Source of the DNA: Lutraria lutraria
Taxonomy: Eukaryota; Mollusca; Bivalvia; Venerida; Mactridae
DNA: 64,000 nucleotides
NCBI GenBank assembly: GCA_964023205.1
Contig: OZ026851.1
Span: 15,603,637 to 15,667,636, forward strand
Direction: 5' to 3'
Translations under genes and position numbers: made by a program
Shown here: positions 1 through 13,500 of the stretch, one piece after another
Layout: each line of letters opens with the position of its first letter
Position numbering within the stretch: the stretch's first letter is position 1
The notes under the pieces: model-generated
What the model saw: the letters and a program-made list of their open reading frames with translations, nothing else
What the model was told of the DNA's origin: nothing
Databases searched by the model: none

Positions 1-1278
1 TACAATGCCAACCAAAACTGCAAAGTGTTTGCCAGCAGGATGGAGCCAGAACGGCCTGCACACCCATGCAGTCTGACCTGGCTCTGTACTGCTGGGTGAC
101 TTAATTTCTAATTTTTCATTGTGATATCCCTTAAATTGATAATGGACTGTTCCAAAATAAAAGTTGGACAAGTCCATTCAGGAAATTCAGCAGATTCAGG
201 GTGAATATGTATGGTTTTAGCCTCTCAACCCAAGACACAAATTTGAATCTCAGTAATATCTCAAAAAATCGCCCCACCCTCCATAAATTGCTATTTCTGA
301 GAAATGGATAAAAAATTGCTTCAATTTCACATTGCTTTCTTCAGGCAAATTATCAAAATTATCATATACATGTACATTTAATATAGTACAGATAAACAGT
401 CAACATTTGAAATCTAATTAACTGAGAATCTAGACAATTCAAAATGAATTGCCGGTGCTTATTTCAATGTAAAATCCTAAGTCACAATTTCATTATTTCA
501 GACCTAGCCTACATGCCGAGCTCCTGTGGTACGAAATATACATACTTCCATCAACGATATCAGCATCTTTAGGAATTTGTCGTCCTGCATACATACATCG
601 TTGATGTATAAATATGATCAGAGGTCATACAAGAAACTTAACCATTTATAGAGACATACATAGAAACACTAATACTATCCTTAGACAATAGACTTATTTT
701 GTGGTTCAGAAAACACCACAAATACCTACCACTTTCCGGGCTTGCCACAAAATATCAAATCATGATATTACTTTATAAGTGAAGCAAACAATTTGAAAAA
801 GGAATAAAAAATTGGTACCAGTCTAGTTAAAGGAACTGAAATCATCATTAATAATGACTGAGATCTAATTAAAATTTTCTGTACAACAAATTTATATTTT
901 ATAGAAATATATATTTTACTTCAAACATTGAAATAATTCATCAAAATCAGTGCCAAACAATTGATCCAAGTATACAAATTAGATTTTGGGGACCAGTCTG
1001 ATTGAAGCTTTCTGATTGGTCAGTTTCAAAATGTGACAAAATATAGACCAATCAGAAGCTTTACTTTTTAGACTGGTCTCCAATTAAGAAGGAAATTTTT
1101 GAGATCAGTCTCATTATCACAAGTCTCAAGATAAACTCAGATGTAATATGTAAATGTAAAATGCTGTAATAACAAAACTAAACAAGGAACAGGAATGATT
1201 CAAAGTATTTAATATCAAAATCAGAGAAAATTTTTATGTATTGCAAATCTAGATAAATGATATATAACATTACATTAC
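1..1278. other. Intron after e48, incomplete
   Basis: No exon found. Bases ~1-110 look like part of a dispersed repeat. At ~990-1082 there is an imperfect inverted repeat (GACCAGTCT...TTCTGATTGGTC against GACCAATCAGAA...AGACTGGTC). The rest is AT-rich without visible signals. Confidence 0.5.
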
Positions 1279-1572
1279 CTGCTCGTCTAGCGATGTAGAC
1301 AGGAAGTGTTGGCTCGCTCAGATAGTTGCCGCTTTGTACTCTCACCCTAACCATGTAGTCCAAATCTGGTCTGAGGTCAGCGATGCGTACACTGGGTGCT
1401 GGGTGATTGGCGTATAATGGACGCCATGGTGCGATACCTGGTGGGCTCTGCATCTCAATCATGTAGGACACAGGTGTGGCACTATCAGGAACTTCAGCAG
1501 GTAACCATGACAAATATACAACATTCTGAGAAATGTCCTTAATTGTTGGCATCTTGGTGGAGAAGATTGGCA
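1279..1572 (-). CDS. e48: FN3 domain 7 in one exon
   Basis: PIFSTKMPTIKDISQNVVYL, SWLPAEVPDSATPVSYMIEM, LRPDLDYMVRVRVQSGNYLS, EPTLPVYIARRA. Last exon in the window; donor GTAATG in phase 1, so the gene continues beyond position 1. Confidence 0.94.
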
Positions 1573-4500
1573 CTGTAAAAAAGAGAAAAACATTCAAAAT
1601 TTGTGATAACGACAATTAACATTTCTGTACCTTTTACCACATTATTTTGGTCATAATTTGGTTTTGTAGGATTTTTATTTTGTTCACCTGTTTCAAATTC
1701 TTACCAATTTTGCAAGTATTCTTTTAGAATTGATAGACTTTCGTGACATTTTTTACACATCAGAATCCTTTAAACAATTTGGATAGTATGTTGCTGAAAA
1801 ATTGGTCCAATTTTGGAAAATGATAGTTCATCTTTCCATAGCCGTCACTCGCTCGGATTTTGATGTGGACCAAAGTACTACTTTTTTCTACATCCGCCAT
1901 ACAATTGTTAAACAAGTTCCCGTTCAATGTTGCAGTACAAGTCTATGAAAATTCAGTTTCCATGAGTACTTTCAGTACTTTAATTTTTATTAAATCAAAC
2001 AGTTGGTACCTGGTTTCCTGTGAAGTACAGCAGGCATGCTTGGCTCACTGAGTCCACCATCTGTTTCAGCAAATACACGGAACTTGTATTCCAGATCGGG
2101 TCTCAGCCCGGTCATATTGTAGCTTGGACTGGTCAGCTTCCTGGCTACTGGTACCCAGGTGTTGGTCGGAAGTTCAAGCATCTCAACCTTGTAGTAGATT
2201 GGCTGATGTTTCCTCTGGTAGACAGGGACCTCAGCTGGTTTCCATGACAACTGAACTGATTCAGGGGTCAACTCCTTAAGTTTGGGTTCACCCATTGGAA
2301 GTCTTGGTCTCACTAAAGAGAGAATAAAAAAATATTATTTATATTTAACAGTGTTATCTAAGGACTGACATGGGGGCCAATTTCAACCCCTTTTCAAAAT
2401 GTGCCTGTTTACACACTGTCTAATGTAGGTGAACAGTCATGCGAAGTTATTTTGAAATCCATCAGTGAACAACAATGTTACAGCCTTAACAAGAAATTCG
2501 ATGGGACGCAACAGGACATTTTACATGATTCCAGAATAGCCCCCACCACTGATAGTAGGTGGGTATATAATAACTAATTAAAGTGAAAAAAACAGTCATG
2601 AAGATATTCATGGAACAGCTTATACTGTTGTTAGCAGCCACCTCTGAATAAAGGTCATTCTTTTAAAAAACATCATATATCACTAAGAACAACAAATAAA
2701 GGCCACCTGTCAATTAGGGCCATATTATGTTTTTCCCAAGGGTGGCCTGTGTCTGTGCAAAAACTTTAATGTACAGTACAACCTCTGTAGAGCAACACCC
2801 TGTGGGAGCTGCAAATATTGGCCATTGTTTAGATCTAAGGTCATTGCTCTTCAGAGGTTAAATTTATAGTAAATATCAGTTTAGGGAAATTTTGAAGATG
2901 TTGTTATGGAGAGGTTGTTGCTCTACAAAGGGTCACTCTGGAGAGGGTTGTACTGTATGTAATGATATTTACCAGGTAACATAGTAAGAGCAGCTGATGG
3001 TGTTGGTGCCAGATATCCACTTCCTACTTGTGGTATCACTCTGAACTGGTAGTCCTTGGTTGGTTTTAAACCTGAGTTAGTGTAAAAAAAATTTACATGT
3101 AAAAAACATGTAATTTAGATACATCAATAATTAATGTCTGATTTCAACCCCTTCCCAAACTAAATATTTTTCAACTGGACCAGAGGTTTAATTTTTTACC
3201 TTACCCGTATTATATTATAAATTCCAAAAGTTTTAGAGAAATGAAATATAATCTGAAATCAAACAAATTTGATATAAGGTGTGTAAAATTGAAACAAATC
3301 GAAAGCTTTTTTCCAATAAAAAAATATTTTTATTTCTATTTATGAATCAAAACAACATCAACCCAAGATCAAGACTTTAACCTACCTGTCACTCTGTATG
3401 ATGTATCGACGACATTTGAAGCGATTGGACGCCAGTCAGAGAAGGGAGGTTCCAACATTTCAACCTGGTACGTGATTGGACGATCAAGGTCATACATAGG
3501 TCGTCTCCAGGTCAACTTCAATGAATCAGGCTGAACTTCTGAGATGACGACAGCTTCTGGCAAGCCTCTAGCAGCTATAAATATGCATAATATCATACTG
3601 TGTTAATTTACACTATAACATTATTTAGGTTAAACACCATGTTTCAACAATTTATCAGTTATATACTGTGGCCGATTCCCCCCAAAAAGTTTTCCAGGAT
3701 GGTATTCAAAGCAGTGCTAACTTACCCTTCCGCAAGGAGTCAGCAAGTTCACCACATATCACTAAATTAGGTTATAAAATTCTATAAAAACTGATATTTC
3801 TCTTTATTAGATAAATGTAAATTTCCAAGGGAAAAAAATGTAACCCAAAAGTAGTTGCTTTTTTATCCACAAAACTGCTACATTCAGCTTGAAAATACAG
3901 TAAAAACCCTGAAAACTAGACTCTGAAAAAAACCCCAGAATTTTCTGAGAATTGGATGATTTTTCATGTCCCTTTTATTTTGAAATTATCTAAAAGTTTC
4001 AGAAAACCAGGTATTTGAGCCAGTTGGGAAGGTGTTCCGTTTTCAGGTGTTTTACTGTACAGTTACTTGACTTTGATTGGATAAAAATAAGACTTAAGTA
4101 CAGGCTTGACTGTATTGTGATGTATCATTATATACCTGTTGGTTGTCTCATTGTAACAGGAAGTGCCGGCGATGGTGGACTCACACCGTATGATGTCAGA
4201 GCACGTACACGGAAGTTGTAGTCACGTTGTGCATCAAGATGCATAACTCTGTAACGTGTTGTTGGTATACCTAAATGTAGAAAAGAAAATTAGTTTAAAG
4301 CAAAATTCAGATCCAATATTTACTCTTTCGAATGATATCAGATGCTTTTACGAAATCAGAGGTATCTTGCACCAAATAACTGACATTTCTGCATTGTATC
4401 TAGTAACAAACCTAACTGATTAGCTCATACAAAAAAGCTCAATTAAATTAAAATGTGCATGAGTAGATTTAACCAATTCTAATAAAATTTAAATCAAATA

Positions 4501-7500
4501 TCAATTTAAATAAATCATGACAGACAAATTTAAGTTACGTCAGTGTTTTTATTAAGTTTTCCTGTAAAAGGCCAAACCTTGATTGAAGGAGGCTTTTCAT
4601 GCTCATTTCAAACATCATAATTGATATATTTGGGATTCCTGGACAGTCAATATGGCATCTGGTTGACTCTTATAGCCAAATTAAGTTAAAATCAAACTAT
4701 TACTTTTACTTGTTTGCATACTGCTAAATTCCATGACATACAAACAAATGCACAGATATTTACATAAGCCAGAAAAATATAATATTTTATCATGTTTCTA
4801 AATATTTTTCTAAACCTACCTTTTGTACGAATGTACTTTGGAGCTACAATTTGTCTCCAAACAATACCTTGGATTTATAGTAAAAAACTTAAAGAGTCGG
4901 CAAAAAAAATACAAAGGTTGATAACCAAATTTTCATTTTATTTTGGCCGTACCTGTTACAAGTGGTTTCCAATCAGGCATTGGTGGCTCCTGGTACTCAA
5001 TCATATACATCAATGGTTCCTCATCCAAGTTATATGGTGGGATGTGTACACGATCCCAGGATAACTGAAGACTGCGTGTATCAGGCTCATAATCCACCAT
5101 CTGTAAGCGATCGACTGGTGAGCGTCCTTGTGCTACAAATACAACAATCACTTAATTAATTAGACAGGTTGTCAATCAATCATTAATCTGACCAAAACCA
5201 ACATGGCCGAAACTTTGATTGATTAATAAACAATATTTCTTATTGAAATTAAGACTTCTTTTTTAAGTAACAATATTATTGGCTGATAACATGGAAGTTT
5301 TCAAGTTTTTTTTAAGGAAAAGTGGAAGACGCTAGGTACTGGTGTAAGGGTGGAAAATACACGAAAGAGGCAAATATGGGAATATTCATGAAGCAAATAG
5401 GGAAAATAAATATTTCTTTTTTGAAAATTTTTCCAAGGGGACAACACTGATAATCAGTATCACTTTCTTAGTAAAAACCTCTAGTCAAGAAAGAGATTTC
5501 ATGTCAACATTATTTGAAATTAAGAATTTTGTTTTGAATTTGGATGACAAAATGTGCACCCACCAAGTGTTGTAAACAGGGACACTGCTGGGGATGGTTC
5601 ACTGATATCTCCAGTTGGTGTCTTGGCACGAATTCTGAACCTGTAATCATGACCGGGTCTCAAACCGTCCACAATATATTCCGTGTCGTCAAGGTCACGA
5701 GCAAGAGTTCTCCAATCTTTGTAAGGCGGCTCTTCAACCTATAAATATATAGTATTCATTGACAATTCTATCAAATACTATTTATGATTTTTATTTATGG
5801 AAACTGAACGATAGTTCGCCAAGTTACAAATCCAGTATGCTTGCAGACACCTAAATATTAAAACCACTCCCTCCGAAGTTGTTCAAAGACCTGCCTCCGT
5901 GGTTGAGTGGTTAAAATCGCTGACTTCAAATCATTGTAACCTCTCATTGATAGAGGGTTGTGTGTTCGAGCCCCGCTACCGACCATGTCTCTTTATGTGA
6001 GGAAGTAGGCAGTAGCTTACGGAGGATGGGAGTCTTGTACTGGTTCTTCCCATGAATGATGGTTAGTCGAATTGACCGCCTTATATGACTCTGACTGTTA
6101 AAAAGGGGCATAAAACTGGATATAAACAAACAAACTTAATCTCAAAGTTTTACTGAATTCAAAATAATTGATAAATATTGAGTTTTCCTACCTCCAACAT
6201 GTATAAGAGAGGAGAGTCATCAAGACCGAATGTAGGAATATCAACACGAGACCATGATAACTTGGCTCTTGTTTCCTCATAATCTATAATCTTAGGTCTG
6301 GTAATTGGTACACCTGGGAACGCTGTTAACAATAAAAGCAAAACATGTTGTTCAGATAACTACACTTATATATTATAGTTTATTTATAAAATGGTGCTCT
6401 TTTCTAAAAGTAATGAAAAACAAGGGACATAAATCTAAGCTTAGCAGTCAATGTTTGATTACAAATCTGGGCTTAGCAGTCATTTGTTGATTTCAAATCT
6501 GAGCTCTGCAGACATTTGTTGATTTCAAATCTAAGCTCTGCAGTCATTGGTTACTTTCAAATTTGAGCTCGAAAACAACCTATTGGAGATGTGAATTTAA
6601 GACAAGTCCCTCTAATCAGATTTTACAGTCAAAGACAACATACTTTTTGCTCTGGGGAGCCACAAGGGTTCCGTTGGTTCACTGACACCATAATCATTCT
6701 CTGCACGAACACGAATCATGTAATCTCTATCAGTACCAAGGTGTGACAGATAGTGTGATGTGTCACGAAGACGATCTGACATTGGCATCCAGTCTTTTCC
6801 TATGAAATATAATCAGTATTCAATTATAAATCAGCCCTAATTAGGGGTTAAAGGGGAAGGTGACGGGTCCGTTCTTCAAGTGGGAAAAATATGATGGACA
6901 GGGAATTTTACTTTTGATAGATCTATCATTAATAAAACACAATATTTATTCAAGTTAGACACCAATTGCAATTTTTAAAAATTCAGTAATTTTACTAGTG
7001 AATTTTGCAATGAAATTTGGGAAAAATAATTATATATTTCATTAGGGGATAGGGAAAGCTGTCATTACTTGCATTACAAATGGATATCAAATTCAAAACA
7101 TTTTTTTAATTAGATCAATCATTTCATAATTTTTTTCCCAATATGGATTAAAAGATTAAAGAAATATGACTGGTAATTGAAACATTCGGCAGAAACTGAA
7201 TATACACATAATTTATATAATTTTACTGTTTAAGATTTTCAAAGCAATGAGATATGTAATACATACAGTACGAGTTTTTCTTCAAAAGTGTCTTCTTACA
7301 GACGAAAGAAGACGGTTCTCTTAGATAAACAACCAATTTGTCCGAGGCAAAGCCGAGGATTAAATGGTTGTTTGTCTAAGGGAACCGTCTTCTTAGCGTC
7401 TGTAAGAAGACATTTTTGAAGAAAATACGAGTACGTGTATCTGACTTATACGACGATAAAGGATTATGTCCACGTGAAAGTTGAGTTATTGAAGTGTCTT

Positions 7501-10500
7501 CTTACAAACGTAAGAAGACTCTTTTTGAATAGCTCTGCTGGGGGTATAGTCGTATAAGTTTTATAATTAAAAAGAAAAAGGTCAGCAAATGTTTTTTTTC
7601 ATACCAGGTAACTCTTTAGCTTCAAGTCTGTACGACACTGGAGGAACTAACTTCGCTGGTGTGGTGTCTACAGGTTTCCATGCCAACCTGACTGTTTCCT
7701 CACCAAGATCTGTGATGATTGGTCGATGTGAAGGCAGCCTAGGTGGTGCTAAAATCAGGAAGGATAACTCTTAATACAAGATTTGGAAGATCAAATCATG
7801 CATTTTAGAATCAATATAAATTGTTTCAACAAAATGGATAGAAATCGAAATTATTTTTTCAAAGCTGCTAACAGCTAAAAATTCACCTGGGGTCAAGGGG
7901 CCAAGTTAAGTACAAGTTAATTATTTGTTTATTAGTAAAATAAAAAAGTTCATTATAAAAAATAGAAAATAAAGAATACAAAATAAGTGACATAGTCAGT
8001 GTTATTGGGAGATAATATATGAACATGTTTGTTTATTTCTTTGTTTCATTGGGTTTAATGCCATTTTCAACATTATTTCTGTCATATCGTGGCGGGCAGT
8101 TATCCTAACCAGCTTTCCTAGACTTCATTTAGGCCTTAAGATGAGACAATAGGACATTGTTTTTTTCGCTGATCAGCCGTCTTAATGCTACATATTTTTT
8201 TTGCCACTCGGGATTTTTTTTTTTTCAATAAAAACAGCATTCCAGACAGACATGGCAATCACTACATGACATTGTCATGGGCATAAAAAGTCAATAAATA
8301 TTTAAATAACAAGTTCCGGTACATGGACAGTGACACATAAATACTAACCACGGACTTCTGGTATGGCCACTTGCTTGGATAATTTGTCATCTGTAAAGGT
8401 AGGAATATAAAAGAAAAATAAATCATAGAATGAAACAAAAAAAGTCTTGATGAAGACAAAAAAGAACACAGTAAATGTGTGAAAAATCGTGATAACACAA
8501 AGCAGGTAGGGAAATAGGGATTATTTATCATGCATTGTGTGTAACAAGGTAAGGAATGTTGAAAAAATTGCAGAAAATGGGGAATAATTTAAAACTGAGT
8601 GAAAAGGCATGCAAAATATTCATTCCTAGGATATTAAATACTTTTATCTGAGGGGTTCCTTCAAAAACTAACAATGCGTCTTTCAGGTGACTAGCAAATT
8701 CAATATTGTGTCTACTTTAATATTCTATAAAAGTCAAACATCTAGCACTTAAATCATATGATTATTGAATTCTAATATTCACTGAAAAATTTTTCTAAAA
8801 GTTGCTAAGTAAATGAAATATGTCTTGATCATTATATCCTTTACTATATAATCATATCAGATACGTGATTAAGTATCTATGAAAGCTAAAACTGATATAA
8901 TTTTATGCAAATGTCTTAAAAACCAGACGTCGAGTCTATAAAATCTGTTGGATAACTTCTATTCAAGAAATCATCTGATATTCAGTATGGGTATGATAAA
9001 CTCTTCACTATGTAGTTATTGATAAGGGACTCTTCAACTTGAAGGTAATCAATAAATACACTCTTCAATATGAAGGTTATGATTTTAAGATACTCTTCAA
9101 CTTGAAGGTAATAAAAACAACACACTCTTCAATATGAAGGAAGATGGTTTGAGAGAAACTTTAACATTAAGATACTCAAGGTAAGAGAAACTCTTCATTA
9201 TGAAGGTAATTGGTCAACACGTATAAAAGGTAAGGTTTATAAATGAAGCTAGAACTAACCAACACGTCTATCGAGTACAGCATTTCCTGTTGGTTCACTC
9301 ATACCATGCTGGTTCTGAGCTCGCACTCGGAACTCGTATTCTTTCTCGGGATCCAGATTACGTGCAGTGTAATTCGTTCCAATAACAGAGGAAGCGATTT
9401 TCTTCCAGCTCTGACCTGGTACTTCTCGAGACTCTATAATGTACGAAACATGTCTAGCTCCTTCTGGAAGACTATATATTGAAGCCGGCAACCAAGACAG
9501 ACTAACTGATTCATCCTCTTTGCCAAAGAGTGAAGGTCGATCATGTGGCATCTTTGGGACCACCTTGATTGGCTCTTCTGGTCTCCTGGGGCTCTCATAC
9601 AATGGGCGTTGAGCTTCGTATTGACGAACTGGGCTCTCATATCTTGCTGTACCACTGTCATATGGTCTACGAGAAGTTTCAACCCTGGGAATATAAGGTT
9701 CATATGGTTTGCTTTCATATTTTGGTTCATAAGTCTCATACGGACGAGTTGGGCTCTCATACTTTGGCTTGTAGCTTTCAAACTGCCTGACCGGGCTTTC
9801 GTACTTGGGCTTGTAGCTTTCATATTGGCTGACCGGGCTTTCATACTTGGGCTTGTAGCTTTCAATTTGGCTGACGGGGCTTTCATATTTGGGCTTGTAG
9901 CTTTCATATTGACTGACCGGGCTTTCATACTTGGGCTTGTAGCTATCATACTGGCTGACTGGGCTCTCATAAGATGGTTTTGTAGTGTCATAAGGAGCCT
10001 CGTATGGCTTGTAACTCTCAAGTGGAGCACTGTAAGTACTGTACGCACGTTTTGGGCTCTCATGTGTATCGTATCTGGTCCTGGCTGTAAAGCTATCATC
10101 AAGTGACGGCATTGATCTGTCGTAAGATTTCTTAGGTGTAACTGTTGATAAAGAATTATGCAATAGAACAATATTAACGTGAACAATAAATTTAATCAAA
10201 ATGTCTGGAAACAAAAATGAAAATTACTGGATAATTATTTATTAGGGCTGGGAACGAATATGGTTTATGATATTCGAATATTCGTTTTTAATATTCGAAT
10301 ATATTCGAATATTCGTTTTCATAGCTAGTTTGTTCTTAACCGATGAACGTGTCTGTTCCTTATACATCGTGTCCGAAATATGTTGCGTCCGAATACTATG
10401 CATGTTTCAGAAGAGAGCTTAACTATGAACTTAATTTTTTATTGAAAACTAATTACAGCGGTATTGTTTATCTTTTTTATTGATTCTCGATGTTATGAAT

Positions 10501-13500
10501 ATTTCTGTCGACATTACATTTGATAGAAAAAACGTACATGTGTTTGTGTTCCGCTGGTTGTTTATATGTACAAGTAATGAAGGGAGGTAACTATAACGAG
10601 TTGCGAGTAACGTGTTTATATTTATCAACAGAAATCATGAGTCAAACATTTCCTTTTAAAACATCTACATTTGCAAGAATTAATGGTTTCCAAGTTGAGT
10701 TTTTAACTTCCATTGTGTTAAAACGAGCAAAACATGTCGTTATATAAATATGTCAATTTGATGATGACGCGTATTGGGCTTGCACGGGTTATTTACTGAA
10801 ACAAATGGGCTCCAAAATTGGGCTTAAGAATGTCGGCATTCTTAATATCTTTGATACCGACTTTTAAAACAACTTGCTGCCATTGAATAAACCGAAATGA
10901 TAATTAAATGAAAAAATAATTGGCAGCGTATAATTTTCGTACGGACTGAGGTTTGAAGTCCTTAACTCGTAACATAATTTGTCATTAACATGCAGTGATT
11001 CATATTTTTAATTGATATGCTGTAAGCACATCATTTAACGCAAAATACCACTGCATTAAGTGTTTTATCCTTGTCTACCACGTGTTTGGACTAATTACTG
11101 ACTATCGACATCAGTTGATCGGATTAACAAATGATCGCTCCAGGCTATTGATTATCTTGACGTGTTTATGAGGGTGTTGAGAATGGTGCGAACAACAAAC
11201 AGTTGGTTTGTGACATTTTGCGCATTTTGGACCGACTTTTATGGGATTTATTCACCTTTTATGGACCGTTTTTAACATTTTTTGCTACTCAAACTGGCTC
11301 GAGACGTTGAAATTTCATATTATTTTTTTTCGAATATTCGAATTCGTTTTTCATATTCGAATATTCGTCGAAGTTCCGAATATTCGAATATTCGAATAAA
11401 ATTCCCAGCCCTATTATTTATAGATTATAAGAGACCATAGCCACTCAATCCAAAACTTACAGAAACATAATTTTATTTTAATCTATTTATGAAAGATGAT
11501 CTTTGATACTTAAATAACAATCCTTTAATATGTAGACAGTTCCAGACAATTTGATGTAAATAACAATTAAAAGCTAATATAAAATATTTCACTGAATAAT
11601 AAATACTTTCTGATTTTTTTTTTCATTATTCAAATTACTGAAAATTCAAATTATTCCACTAAAGGCTAATTCGGAGTTTAATACAACATTCCAGGCTTGA
11701 CTACCTAGGTTTTCAATGAGTCTAGTTTTAAAATTTTGAAACTGAAAGACAAAAGATTCTTAATCAATTTTCAATTAAAAATTTGTATAAAGCGACTAAA
11801 TTTAGAAAGAAATATTCTATGCTTTATGAAATGCCAAATGTTCATTTTATTTACTAGAAACAATTCCCTAGTTAGCTGACACAGACTGACTTATTTATTT
11901 TCCAGTGAAGTATTTCATAAGTAGCCACCTCTAAATGGCTGGCTTTTAACTACTGCCTTTTTGTAAATCATAAATTAACATAAATCTTAAATGAAAAACA
12001 TAATGCACAAATCCATGTTTTGCCAAAGCAAAGCAAAACAAAATTATAACCATATCGGTTCCCTAATGACTTCTCTAATACACATAGTCTTAGACGATTG
12101 CAACTGCAAACAGAGTACCAATTTATCAAAACAACTATATTGGTTCCCTAATGGCTTAGCTACCTCACACATACCCCTTAGAAGCTCCCATCTAAGAACA
12201 GGGAACCAACAATTAACCAATTCCAGAGCTACACTATTTACTGTCTAGTTCCTGCATAACCCCAAACTTGCTTTTTTATCAATTAAAATATTATTAAAAC
12301 TGTACTACAGGGACTTTATTCAACATTTCAGGAAAGGTATCAGTATGGACTGGCCAAATTGGGGAAAATCAAGTAAAATTGGTTACATAACATTTGAACA
12401 TTAATTTTCAGTCCAAATTTGTCCTTAGTGGGTGTGCATGTCCCCACATTTGTACCTGAGGTGGTCATTCCATTGTTTAGGAACAAAAGAATGACCACTT
12501 AAGGAAGAAAAGATTTAAGTGGTCACTGACTGAATTCAATAGATTTCTTTTGTGTTAGGCCCCGCCCCCGACCACCTAAGTAAGGGACCTTACGTGTGTA
12601 CGCATTTATTTCCGAAATTTGAAAAAAATAGTCACTATTTTAGAATGAGAATGGTTCCGTTTACTGGTACCTGTCATAAAAGGTAAAATACAAAATCCCT
12701 GAACAAAATAGCAAGCATGTCAACAATGGAGAGAATAAACTAATAGATATACTACAGCTATTGATTACAACATGCAACTCTACCTATATGCATACAGAAC
12801 CATAGTTTTCTATATGATTCTATTCAATTTATTACAAAATATATTTTTTTAAGAAATTAGGTAAGTAATTAAAGTTCAGCTATATTCTCTGCAACTTTAA
12901 TTGAAAAATGTTTTCAATTAAAATAAATTTAGAAGTAAAGTTTAAATTAAATTAGTCTTTATTAATAACCAGAAATTCTGTTCTTTACTATATAGCTAAA
13001 ATGATCAAAGCTGAAATTGTCACAACATTAAATATGTAGACAAAATTTTTTTTGTATCATTCAATTCTAATAAATTCTTTATTAAATAAGTTTGCTAATC
13101 ACAGAATACCTACCATCACACATCAGAGATCATTAATTAATAATTACAAAAAAATAAATAAAATACATACATATTAATACATATTCTAATTAATTAATAT
13201 ATTAATTTATGTAAATTAGTTATTTATATGAAATGATTCGTTAATATCATAATATTTCAAATCATTAAAAATGTGTTAAATACATAATAAAATTATATTA
13301 TGTTAATTATTGTTAATATTATTAATAAACACATCATAAATACTTCATTATTAACACCGCAACAAAATTAAAAATTTATTAAAATTTGTTATTTTTTTTA
13401 CATCTTTATCAAACGAAGAAAATCGGATATAAAATCTTACCATCATATTTGTCTGTGTCCAAATATGGTCGTTTAGATGGTTTAATCTCATCCAGGACGT

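Noticed and set aside
1..1278. Stop codon or poly(A) site of the gene
   Set aside because: e48 ends at a good donor in phase 1, so the gene goes on beyond position 1; AATAAA-like words in this AT-rich stretch are not informative.
9434..10186. Other long frames over e37 on both strands
   Set aside because: They arise from the 42-nt repeat being free of stops in several frames. Only the minus-strand frame that ends in an FN3 domain and fits its neighbours is supported.
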